A program made the translations under genes and the position numbers. The notes below the pieces were generated by a model. The model was not told the origin of the DNA and ran no database searches. It saw only the letters and a program-made list of their open reading frames with translations. 64,000 bases of DNA from Uliginosibacterium flavum. Its GTDB lineage: Bacteria; Pseudomonadota; Gammaproteobacteria; Burkholderiales; Rhodocyclaceae. The stretch's first letter is position 1, and every line of letters begins with the position of its first letter. The stretch covers positions 1-64,000 of the forward strand of contig NZ_JBEWZI010000009.1 in the NCBI RefSeq assembly GCF_040566545.1. Reading direction: 5' to 3'. Positions 1 through 6,662 of the stretch are shown piece by piece.

Positions 1-74
1 AGACTAAACTAAGGGGTTATTCTGGGCGCGGGAGATGCGCCGAATTATGCTGGTGGACTTGTGTTGAATGGGGT

Positions 75-221
75 GGGCCTAGGGGCTGCGTAATGGATGC
101 TGAATGCGTACAATCAGGCGGAAGCCGGCCACAAGCGGTCATTCGTTATCAGGCTTCAAAGCTGCCGTTCAAAGCTATTTCGGGCATGAACAACATTTTC
201 TACACCCTCGCTAAGGGAACC
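75..221. repeat. composite dispersed repeat, copy A
   Basis: First of four related intergenic repeats (75-221, 655-767, 1390-1555, 4321-4490) that separate orphan genes in the first 5 kb. Its left half (GGGGCTGCG, GAATGCGTACAATCAGGCG) matches the copies at 1390 and 4321. Its right half (AGCCGGCCA, AGCGGTC, TTCTACACCCTCG) matches the copy at 655 and stops directly before the next start codon. It therefore links the two halves into one unit. Confidence 0.7.
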
Positions 222-222
222 C

Positions 223-633
223 ATGTCTTTTCTCCAAAGTCCAAAACTGGTCATTCTTTCAGTGGCCGCAGCAACTGCATGCCTCTGCGTGTTTTCTTGG
301 GAGTTTGGCCGACGAGTAGGGATTAAAGAGGCAATGCAAGATTCGTTTTACGGCCACAAGCTTCATGCAGACCAAGAGCTATCTGCATTGCATAACCTCA
401 AGAAAAATGACATCAAGGCTATTCGAAGTAATCTGGAACCTGCGCTTGGGTTAAGTGTTGCGATGTTGGCTACAGAAGAAAGCTTGGCTCTAATGGCCGA
501 AAAGACGCGATCTGATATAACCCAAACCCTCATAAAAATTAAAAGCTACCGAAAGTTAAACCCATACCCCGATGCTGACCCTGCCTATGCAGCGTTTGTC
601 GATGAAAAACTTAAGTGGGTGCCTGCACAATGA
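223..633 (+). CDS. hypothetical protein with N-terminal membrane anchor
   Basis: I do not recognise a family. The product has 136 residues. A hydrophobic segment at about residues 8-25 reads as one membrane anchor or an uncleaved signal. The rest is polar and probably helical, rich in Lys, Asp and Glu, so a membrane-tethered soluble domain on the periplasmic side is the simplest picture. The ATG follows the end of repeat copy A by only a couple of bases, with a weak AGGGA just upstream, and a second copy of the repeat follows the stop. This gene-between-repeats arrangement resembles a cassette. It is an orphan gene on a probable integrative island. Confidence 0.55.
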   Translation: MSFLQSPKLVILSVAAATACLCVFSWEFGRRVGIKEAMQDSFYGHKLHADQELSALHNLKKNDIKAIRSNLEPALGLSVAMLATEESLALMAEKTRSDITQTLIKIKSYRKLNPYPDADPAYAAFVDEKLKWVPAQ

Positions 634-654
634 CCGCCCAATCCCCTAATATGA

Positions 655-767
655 GCAATCAGGCAGGAGCCGGCCAGGAGCGGTCTTTCAGACAGTCAGC
701 TTCGAAGCGGCCGTTCAAGGCTGTTCCGGACACGGGCAACATTTTTCTACACCCTCGTTAGGCGAAC
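655..767. repeat. composite dispersed repeat, copy B
   Basis: It aligns with the right half of copy A: AATCAGGC, AGCCGGCCA, AGCGGTC, CCGTTCAA, GCAACATTTTTCTACACCCTCG. It ends in GTTAGGCGAAC six bases before the next start codon. The final GTTAGGC resembles the core of an integron attC site, but I could not find a convincing folded partner. Confidence 0.65.
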
Positions 768-773
768 AACTCT

Positions 774-1172
774 ATGACCGACCTGAACGGAATTAGCGAT
801 GTATCTGTAGTCAAAGATGAAGAGCATGAGTTGCCAGTCCCTTCGATTTGGAGGCCTGTGTTTCGCAGCATTGTTAGCGCTTTTGCCAAGCAAGATTATC
901 AGGTTGACCTTGGAGTTTTAGGTGTTTTGCCTATCACGTCAGATACAGCCAATCAGATAGACGAATATATCCAAGACTACGGCGAGACACTTATCGAGTT
1001 ACCGGAAGACACATGGGAGACTTCTGTGTGCATTTGGATGGGCACACGATGGGATGTACTCATAGACCTATGGACTGAAGGAGAGGGGCGCAGCGACATG
1101 ATTCTGAGTGCCAAGGTGTCAGAATCAAGTTCTGGTTTCGTTTTTGAGGTCTATATGGTTTATGTTCCATAA
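774..1172 (+). CDS. DUF7668-like hypothetical protein
   Basis: A 132-residue acidic soluble protein. The pattern IWRPVF, then a short variable part, then ITSDTANQIDEYIQDYGE and LPEDTWETS...WMGTRWDVLIDLWT with a terminal VYMVYVP is one I associate from memory with the DUF7668 family, whose role is unknown. There is no signal peptide or membrane segment. The start is the ATG just after repeat copy B (GTTAGGCGAAC). It is a stand-alone gene on the island, with a repeat in front and a long non-coding stretch behind. The family assignment is moderate; the coding call is good because codon use is even and the reading frame is compact. Confidence 0.6.
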   Translation: MTDLNGISDVSVVKDEEHELPVPSIWRPVFRSIVSAFAKQDYQVDLGVLGVLPITSDTANQIDEYIQDYGETLIELPEDTWETSVCIWMGTRWDVLIDLWTEGEGRSDMILSAKVSESSSGFVFEVYMVYVP

Positions 1173-1254
1173 CGCACAGGGCACTCAGTCTCGAAGCCGT
1201 CCAGCGCGTCCCACTAGTTTGTGAATACCCTCGGCGATTGATGCTTGGTTTCTG

Positions 1255-1341
1255 ATGCCATATTTCGACGGTGCAATAATTCCAGTAGCAGCGTTAGTAT
1301 TGCCACTTATTGCCAGTGTTTACTTAACAAAATGGTATTAA
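1255..1341 (+). CDS. possible 28-residue hydrophobic peptide
   Basis: Within the 1173-1633 gap, an ATG at 1255 opens a 28-codon frame that is hydrophobic through most of its length (AIIPVAALVLPLIASVYLTKWY), a plausible single membrane helix. No clear ribosome binding site is visible. It may be a real small membrane peptide or the remnant of a larger cassette gene. Apart from this and repeat copy C, I see nothing else in the gap. Confidence 0.25.
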   Translation: MPYFDGAIIPVAALVLPLIASVYLTKWY

Positions 1342-1389
1342 CTTTTCGCTTGCTGCGGATTTCGGACACCGCAATTTAGCTGGTATCTG

Positions 1390-1555
1390 AGAGGCCGCTT
1401 CGGGTCGACCTGATCCCGATGAGGACCGTGGGATCGGTCGTTGGTGTGCCAGGGACTGCGGAGCGGATGCCGAATGCGTACAATCAGGCGGAAGTCGGCC
1501 ATGGGCGGACGTTGATGATGTGCGCCGAAAGCGGGCGTTAGCAAGATGGGGCCTG
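1390..1555. repeat. composite dispersed repeat, copy C
   Basis: It shares GGTCGTTGGTGTGCCAGGG, CTGCGGA and CGGATGCCGAATGCGTACAA with copy D (4321-4490), followed by a variable arm with GCCGAAAG and CGGGCGTTAGCAAG. The left part is also found in copy A. It lies between two orphan genes. Confidence 0.7.
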
Positions 1556-1633
1556 AGCATAGCGACAACCCACCGTCAAACCTGCACCCTATAGTAAATT
1601 AGGCAACCCATTAACTTCGAGAGAAAATGCCCC

Positions 1634-1837
1634 ATGGTTAAAACTTGGACGAGCGGAGATGGTGATGATGAAACCTGCGAGAAATGTGGCTCCATCTACT
1701 CTGTAATAATTCACCGCCTACCCGCCAGAGACAGTGATTCATTTACATGTGAAATTTGTGGAGAAATTTTGCGCAAATGGAACGACACACGCGTACCTAG
1801 CTTCACGCTGAAAATGGCAGGAGAAAAATTACCTTGA
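1634..1837 (+). CDS. small zinc-ribbon protein
   Basis: A 67-residue protein with two CxxC knuckles (CEKC at about residues 15-18, CEIC at 39-42), spaced as in a zinc ribbon, followed by a short tail (WNDTRVPSFTLKMAG). Proteins of this shape are small metal-binding or nucleic-acid-associated factors; no specific role can be given. There is no close partner gene. The sequence just after the stop (1846-1881) is an imperfect copy of the last 36 bases of the gene, a local direct duplication that would encode LPSLTVKRGW in another frame. Confidence 0.6.
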   Translation: MVKTWTSGDGDDETCEKCGSIYSVIIHRLPARDSDSFTCEICGEILRKWNDTRVPSFTLKMAGEKLP

Positions 1838-1889
1838 TTAGGCTACCTAGCCTTACGGTAAAAAGGGGCTGGCGAAAAGCCGTCCTCCC

Positions 1890-2615
1890 TTGCCTCAAGG
1901 CCAGCCACGCTACTTACCCATGAAGCCATTCGAAGAAGGATGTCCGATTCCTAATGCACATACGAGATGTGCGGAGGCAAGGTACTTTCTTGTTGAATGC
2001 TTACTCCACTACCACTCCCCTCAGCCGTTTCTACATAATCTAAATGCATTTATTCAGGCTCTTCGAAACATAACTTTTATGCTTCAAAGCGAAGAAGGGC
2101 TTCCAAGCGGGTTTAACGCATGGTACGAAGCCAAGCGAGGAGAAATGCGAAACATCAATCCTTTGCGTCGCTTTGTTGAGGCGAGAAATATCGTCGTAAA
2201 GCAATCATCACTTACGGCAAAGAGCACTGTAATGTGCGGCCTGTTTCAGGGCCGCAGAATGAAGCTGTCGATGAAAATGGATATAAAGCCATTCACTGAA
2301 ACGGAAAGACTCCTCACTACTACTTCAAAGTTTGTTTGTGATTTTTTTCTGGGTGGGAAGCACAGCATAATTGGCGAACAGGCGGGAATTGAGCGCGCCT
2401 GGGTTGTGGAAGAGTTGGGCGAAGGAGAAGTCATGAGCAATTGCATTGACGCTCTGAATTACATGATCGTCCTCATAGAGCAAGCGCATCAACTGTTTGG
2501 GACGGGATCAGGGTTGGAGATTATTCGCCTCAAAGATATGAGAGAGTTCACTGTGATGCTCGAAACTGATGCAGATCCAAGCCTGGTAAAAAAGTGGGGG
2601 TGGCTTGAAGGCTAA
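1890..2615 (+). CDS. hypothetical protein, unknown family
   Basis: I do not recognise this 241-residue protein. It is soluble, has no signal peptide, and reads as mostly alpha-helical, with an N-terminal region rich in His, Cys and aromatic residues (AEARYFLVECLLHYH) and a C-terminal helical segment (ALNYMIVLIEQAHQLF). Two starts are possible: TTG at 1890, or ATG at 1920 after PRYLP. Neither has a good ribosome binding site, and the ATG would remove ten residues. It sits alone on the island between the zinc-ribbon gene and a degraded stretch. Confidence 0.5.
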   Translation: MPQGQPRYLPMKPFEEGCPIPNAHTRCAEARYFLVECLLHYHSPQPFLHNLNAFIQALRNITFMLQSEEGLPSGFNAWYEAKRGEMRNINPLRRFVEARNIVVKQSSLTAKSTVMCGLFQGRRMKLSMKMDIKPFTETERLLTTTSKFVCDFFLGGKHSIIGEQAGIERAWVVEELGEGEVMSNCIDALNYMIVLIEQAHQLFGTGSGLEIIRLKDMREFTVMLETDADPSLVKKWGWLEG

Positions 2616-2916
2616 CCTTTTTAGTCCATTGAGAAGGACGACCACTAGCCGTGTTGACGCCGACACAGACATAAGCCACGTTTTACATTTACGCCAATCA
2701 CCGAGTGAGCCAGTCGACCCACTGCATTGGTCGCATACATGTTGGCATGGCCGTCGAAACACAAGGCGTAGTTCAAAATCGGCGCGGTGGCAAAGTCTAG
2801 CCTTGGCGGCAACAAGCCTAGATTTCCAAGCTGTCCGACGCTACAAGTCAATCAACGGAATCAAAAACATTGCTGTGATCCTCATGACTTATCCGGAATT
2901 TAAATTGGAGACCTAG
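2616..2916 (-). pseudogene. degraded reverse-strand coding remnant
   Basis: This 300-base gap has no intact gene. On the minus strand, about 2670-2851 reads LCFDGHANMYATNAVGRLAH, protein-like, but breaks by frame change near 2665. There a neighbouring frame reads SVSAST, encoded by a 15-mer at 2653-2667 that recurs exactly at 3557-3571, where it encodes VSAST in another small minus-strand frame. I read this as debris of a gene partly duplicated on both sides of the 2917 gene. Confidence 0.25.
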
Positions 2917-3465
2917 ATGGTTAACTGGATTGTAAATAAAACCAGAGCAAAACACCAGATACGGATTTGTCAATTAAAATCAAACAACGCATCCATTGAA
3001 CAAGAAATTGCAACTCTTCGGCGCAGAAGAAATCTTATAAAAGAACGAATTTCAATTATAAAAAACAAAAACTCAAAGCCTTTGGAGGTGATTAAAAACC
3101 TTTCCAAATCTTTATTTAGGACTGCCAAGACTGTGGCATCCGTCGCACTGATAATTGCCCCTCCAGAAATCACTCAGTCGAGCTTTGTGAACAATGCGGC
3201 TGGAAGTCTTGCAGTACGTGCATTGTCGTCGGGTGGAAATTCTGGATCAGACGGACTGAACGAAATCGACTCCCTTAGGATTAAACATAGCGAAATTCAA
3301 CAAAAAATATCTTCGCTTATTTTAAGCATCTCAAGAAACAATCAAGAAATTGAGAGTTTGCTTTTGACAAGCAATCAAAAAATAATTTCAGCTTATATTG
3401 TTAAAGTGTTTGTTTGCCTTGGCTTTGTAGCAGCTATTGTCATGACTTTATATTTTTACGTCTGA
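2917..3465 (+). CDS. coiled-coil protein with C-terminal membrane anchor
   Basis: The product has 182 residues and no recognised family. Residues of about 12-50 form a basic coiled coil (IEQEIATLRRRRNLIKERIS), followed by a hydrophobic patch near 70-85, a Gly/Ser-rich linker around 105-115, and a second coiled coil (HSEIQQKISSL...NNQEIESLL). The C-terminal 22 residues are a membrane helix. The topology suggests a tail-anchored, self-associating protein facing the cytoplasm. A GGAG motif lies six bases before the ATG. Codon and base use are distinctly AT-rich (many AAA, AAT, ATT codons) against the GC-rich chromosome to the right, which marks it as acquired DNA. Confidence 0.55.
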   Translation: MVNWIVNKTRAKHQIRICQLKSNNASIEQEIATLRRRRNLIKERISIIKNKNSKPLEVIKNLSKSLFRTAKTVASVALIIAPPEITQSSFVNNAAGSLAVRALSSGGNSGSDGLNEIDSLRIKHSEIQQKISSLILSISRNNQEIESLLLTSNQKIISAYIVKVFVCLGFVAAIVMTLYFYV

Positions 3466-3657
3466 TTCGCACTTTATGTTTAATGTCGATCTTTCTTGTC
3501 CGATCAATGCATTACCGCTTGAGATCATAACTAGAGTGTTGCCGTCATTGATAGGAGTTGACGCCGACACATATCTCACTTCAACAGTTCTGGTGCTAAC
3601 AGAAAGAGTTTCGTTCACGCAAAAAACGTAATTAACCCGATTATACTTGGTTGGCAC
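3448..3657 (-). CDS. possible small protein or gene fragment
   Basis: A 69-codon minus-strand frame opening with GTG and overlapping the end of the 2917 gene tail to tail by 18 bases. It encodes RYVSASTPINDGN, part of which matches debris at 2653-2667. No signal peptide, membrane segment or known motif is present. It may be the surviving end of a broken gene. Confidence 0.25.
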   Translation of the reverse strand: MPTKYNRVNYVFCVNETLSVSTRTVEVRYVSASTPINDGNTLVMISSGNALIGQERSTLNIKCESDVKI

Positions 3658-3716
3658 AGACTAAATTAAATCAGACAAAAGCCTTTAAACTCCGCCTGAC
3701 AATTAATGGTGAATAA

Positions 3717-4193
3717 ATGAAAAATTATTTCAAAAAAATAACCGCAAAAAATTGGATTTTTGCTACTTCAATATATTTGGCTACGTCTTTGCTTTCAATT
3801 TTTCACGCTTACAGCCGTGAAATTACTTCAATTAGAAATAAATCGACAGGGTATTTGGGCGGAGATGTTACATCAAACCTTGACTTTTTTGATGTAATGA
3901 AATCAGCCGACTATTCGATTTTTGCAATGTTTTTTCTTGGCTTGTTTATGATATTTATTCCATATTTAATCATTTCTGCCTGGTTTTTTGATTTCAAAAC
4001 TGAGACGCATGCAGGATGGGCGAGGGTTTTTATATCCATGCAGGTCCTAATTCCATTGATTGCGTTATTTTATGGAACATTCCATGATGTTAGTGATTTT
4101 ATTTTTGTTCTTGGCTTGGCAGAGTTTGCCGCATTAATACTTATCAAACTATTTGTATGGATAAGAGATGGTTTTTCTAAACCAGTTAGCTGA
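3717..4193 (+). CDS. hypothetical multi-pass membrane protein
   Basis: The product has 158 residues and I do not recognise the family. There appear to be four hydrophobic segments, at about residues 14-30, 65-90, 103-120 and 125-148, with a polar stretch (YSREITSIRNKSTGYLGGD) between the first two. The first two helices flank an exposed loop of about 35 residues. Base use is AT-rich, as in the gene before it. It is followed by 130 bases with nothing recognisable and then repeat copy D. It is an island orphan; an inner-membrane location is the only safe prediction. Confidence 0.55.
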   Translation: MKNYFKKITAKNWIFATSIYLATSLLSIFHAYSREITSIRNKSTGYLGGDVTSNLDFFDVMKSADYSIFAMFFLGLFMIFIPYLIISAWFFDFKTETHAGWARVFISMQVLIPLIALFYGTFHDVSDFIFVLGLAEFAALILIKLFVWIRDGFSKPVS

Positions 4194-4320
4194 TTTTTCG
4201 AAATAATAATTCTGGCATGGATGCGGATTTGTGCCTCTTGTCTCAAGTCTAATAGACTATTAAACCGCCCATGCAAAATGGGAGGTTCGTCTGTTTCAAC
4301 GTTGAGTAGCACCTTTTAAA

Positions 4321-4490
4321 GACCTGGCCGGCCGCAATGGGTCAGCTTGATCCGGACGCGGACGGAAAGAGCGGTCGTTGGTGTGCCAGGGGCTGCGGAA
4401 CGGATGCCGAATGCGTACAATCAGGCGAAGCTCGTCCACAAGCGGGCGGTTAGGTAGTCGTGCCGAAAGTGGTCATTAGTAGGGCGCAGG
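4321..4490. repeat. composite dispersed repeat, copy D
   Basis: The closest relative of copy C: GCGGTCGTTGGTGTGCCAGG, GGCTGCGGAACGG and ATGCCGAATGCGTACAATCA are shared almost base for base, then an arm with GCGGGCGGTTAGG and GAAAGTGGTCATTAG. It precedes the lipoprotein gene at 4635. Confidence 0.7.
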
Positions 4491-4634
4491 ATAGTTTTTC
4501 ACCGCATTCGGCGCAATTCGCTTCGCTCATTGACTCCCTGCGAGTCGTGTCCAAATAGCTTTATTGCGCCGTACGCGGCAGGGTCGCGTACCGGCTGTCA
4601 TGTCAAACGTTTTGGCAACGAGGAGTTTTCACAA

Positions 4635-4994
4635 GTGATCGATAAGTTTGGCCCGCTAATCATTTTGTCCATAACTGTGTTCTCCCTGACTTCGTGCGCT
4701 AGCACCCCAAGAAGCGTTACATATACGCCCGCTCAACTTCGGAGCATGGTTCAAAGCAGCAACTACCCAAAGCAAGGTAGCCCCATAACGAAAAGCGAAA
4801 GTATTAGCTATTCAAATTGTGTTGGAAAAATAGAATCCCTAGTTGCTTCAGTCAGTCCAAACTACCCTTCGCGAACTATCGTTAATTCGAAAATATTGAG
4901 AATGGAAAAGTTATGGACTAACGATGCAGCAATGACATTGACTTGTAGTTCAGCAGATAGCAAATTGATAATTACAAGCGCACAGTATCTATAG
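4635..4994 (+). CDS. small lipoprotein, unknown function
   Basis: A 119-residue protein starting at GTG 4635, chosen because AGGAG at 4621-4625 is well spaced and because the start places a clean lipoprotein signal at the N terminus. That signal is a hydrophobic run followed by the lipobox LTSC, with the modified Cys near residue 21. A longer upstream frame from 4530 has no signal logic. The mature part is short and polar, with two further Cys (SNCVGK and LTCSS) that could pair in the periplasm. No family is recognised. Confidence 0.55.
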   Translation: MIDKFGPLIILSITVFSLTSCASTPRSVTYTPAQLRSMVQSSNYPKQGSPITKSESISYSNCVGKIESLVASVSPNYPSRTIVNSKILRMEKLWTNDAAMTLTCSSADSKLIITSAQYL

Positions 4995-5070
4995 TCGACA
5001 GGCTCTTAACCCGGAATATGCGCCCGACTTGTAGGTCGAAGAAAGGCCAGTTACTTCGTACGACGCAGTG

Positions 5071-5131
5071 GTAGGGTGGAGTGAAACTCCACCGCAGGCG
5101 TCGCTCAGGTGGCGGAGTTGGCACTCCGCCC
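5071..5131. repeat. REP-like pair of hairpins with GTAG foot
   Basis: GTAG at 5071 is followed by a perfect hairpin (GGTGGAGT, loop GAA, ACTCCACC, 5075-5093) and a second hairpin (GGCGGAGT...ACTCCGCC, 5111-5130). The same GTAG-hairpin design occurs at 28001, 50737 and 60838 and is the kind bound by RAYT transposases. It lies in the 4995-5326 gap, which otherwise holds nothing I can identify. Confidence 0.6.
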
Positions 5132-5326
5132 TTCGCCCGAACGTCCGCTTCCCAAAATTCTGACCGGCAGCAAAGGGTCGGGTTGCGTCATTCCCAAGCC
5201 TGCAAGCGTATTTGATCCCAAAGTGGCTGCATTTTTACGGCAAGCGGACGCGTCCAGATTCTAATTTTTCAATTAGGGGTGCTCACAAAAGCTTCGGAAA
5301 AATCTTTTTTGGGACAAACAATCCGA

Positions 5327-6358
5327 CTATGCAGCCTCGTCAGCCCTCCAGCCCGCCTCGGCACGGCGACGAGCATTCACCAACTCGCTTTCAGACGGGT
5401 TGTAGTAACGCATCACCATCTGGATCGTTTTCCATCCCATAATTTTTGCCAATGTGGCGGCAGGAACAAACGGGGCCATACGACTGGCCGCCTCATGGCG
5501 AAGGTCATGAAACCTCAAATCGGTAATTCCAGCGACGTATCGAGCACGTTCATACGCTTTGCACAGAGCATTACCCGTAGGAAAAGCGGGAAAAACCTTC
5601 CCGTCGATGGACCGAGGCAACGCCTTGAGTAACTGTATGGCGCGCTCAGAAAGAGGAATTGCAATCTCACGCTGATTCCGCTTTTCCGCCTTCGTCAACA
5701 CACGAACGACCCCTGCTTTCAGGTCAATTTGATCCCAATCCAAGTCTGCTAGGCGGCCTTGACGCAACCCGGTCTCAATCGCCAGCTCAATAACGGTGCA
5801 CAGCTCCAACGGATGACGTGATTGCTTGGCCCCCTCCATCAAACGCTCAATTTCCCCAAAACGTAGGCGCCGCTCCCGAACAGTGGAGTCGAATGTCCCC
5901 ATCCGGAGCAAGGCCTCGTCAATTGGAAATGACCACATTTGCCGTGCATAGCCCAAAGCAGACCGAATCACGGCAAGTTCGAGTCGGATCGTGTCGTCTT
6001 TGACGCCGTCCTCAGTCCGACTCTTTCTGTACTGAGTCCAATCGGCGGTCTGTAGGGTCGCCAACGAGCGTGCCGCAAGTGGATGCTTGAGCCACGTTTT
6101 GATGCGACGAGCTTCTTGCGAGGCGCTCAGCTTGTTTGGCGTGACGTCAATAGCGTATCGCTGAAGGATGTCGCCCAAGCTAGTTCGCTCCAGCATGGAA
6201 CGATCCAGATGGACACCCCGAGCCATCTCAGACTCGATCACAGCGGCCCAGGCCTTGGCTTCAGACTTGGTTTCGAACGTTTTGGTTTGTGTGGGCCAGC
6301 CTGAGCTGCGTACCTTGACTTGGTACTGTGATAGGCCTCGTTTGGTGATAGTTGCCAT
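5327..6358 (-). CDS. int: site-specific tyrosine recombinase (phage-type integrase)
   Basis: A 343-residue integrase. An N-terminal arm-type DNA-binding part (about residues 1-55, ITKRGLSQYQVKVRSSGW) is followed by a core-binding SAM-like domain and a catalytic domain from about 170. Catalytic residues visible: Arg in ETGLRQGR, Lys near TKAEKR, HDLRH (His and Arg), Trp in MGWKTIQM at the place often held by His, and the nucleophile Tyr in MRYYN. All are present, so it looks functional. It reads away from the 3' end of tRNA-Leu 150 bases upstream, the usual arrangement for an element integrated into a tRNA gene. It lacks the extra domain of integron IntI enzymes. Confidence 0.93.
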   Translation of the reverse strand: MATITKRGLSQYQVKVRSSGWPTQTKTFETKSEAKAWAAVIESEMARGVHLDRSMLERTSLGDILQRYAIDVTPNKLSASQEARRIKTWLKHPLAARSLATLQTADWTQYRKSRTEDGVKDDTIRLELAVIRSALGYARQMWSFPIDEALLRMGTFDSTVRERRLRFGEIERLMEGAKQSRHPLELCTVIELAIETGLRQGRLADLDWDQIDLKAGVVRVLTKAEKRNQREIAIPLSERAIQLLKALPRSIDGKVFPAFPTGNALCKAYERARYVAGITDLRFHDLRHEAASRMAPFVPAATLAKIMGWKTIQMVMRYYNPSESELVNARRRAEAGWRADEAA

Positions 6359-6419
6359 GTTGGCGCTCCGGTTAAAGGGAGGTATAGCGCCAACGACAAC
6401 TAACCGAACTGTCGCAGAT

Positions 6420-6448
6420 TTGTCCCAAATACCATTACTGGCTATAAT
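6420..6448 (+). promoter_or_regulatory. sigma-70 promoter pointing to queA
   Basis: TTGTCC (6420-6425), a 17-base spacer, and a perfect TATAAT (6443-6448) point rightward. The first plus-strand gene downstream is queA at 6663, so a transcript from here would run antisense through the whole tRNA-Leu gene. Confidence 0.5.
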
Positions 6449-6509
6449 CGCCGGCTAGGTTTTTGAGACCAACCACTCGCAAGTGATTGATTCCACAAGA
6501 AAAATGTGG

Positions 6510-6594
6510 TGGTGCCGGGAGGGGGACTCGAACCCCCACACCTTGCGGCGGCGGATTTTGAATCCGCTGCGTCTACCGATTCCGCCATCCCGGC
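6510..6594 (-). tRNA. tRNA-Leu (CAA)
   Basis: An 85-nt tRNA with encoded CCA. The acceptor strands GCCGGGA and TCCCGGC pair, the anticodon stem GCGGA/TCCGC encloses the loop TTCAAAA with anticodon CAA, there is a long variable arm as in leucine tRNAs, and a T-loop GTTCGAGTC. Its 3' end faces the integrase gene, so the 3' part of this tRNA is the probable attachment site of the island. Confidence 0.96.
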
Positions 6595-6609
6595 ACGGGA
6601 AGGTGGCGG

Positions 6610-6638
6610 ATTATCCACGAAGCCCGCCCATCCGGCAA
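6610..6638 (-). promoter_or_regulatory. promoter of tRNA-Leu
   Basis: Read on the minus strand, TTGCCG (6638-6633), a 17-base spacer and GATAAT (6615-6610) sit just upstream of the tRNA 5' end at 6594. The spacing and position fit a strong tRNA promoter. Confidence 0.55.
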
Positions 6639-6662
6639 GCCGGACGCTACAACTATCTGAAC

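Noticed and set aside
5327..6358. Integron integrase
   Set aside because: The recombinase lacks the extra IntI domain and lies at a tRNA; it is an ordinary phage-type integrase.
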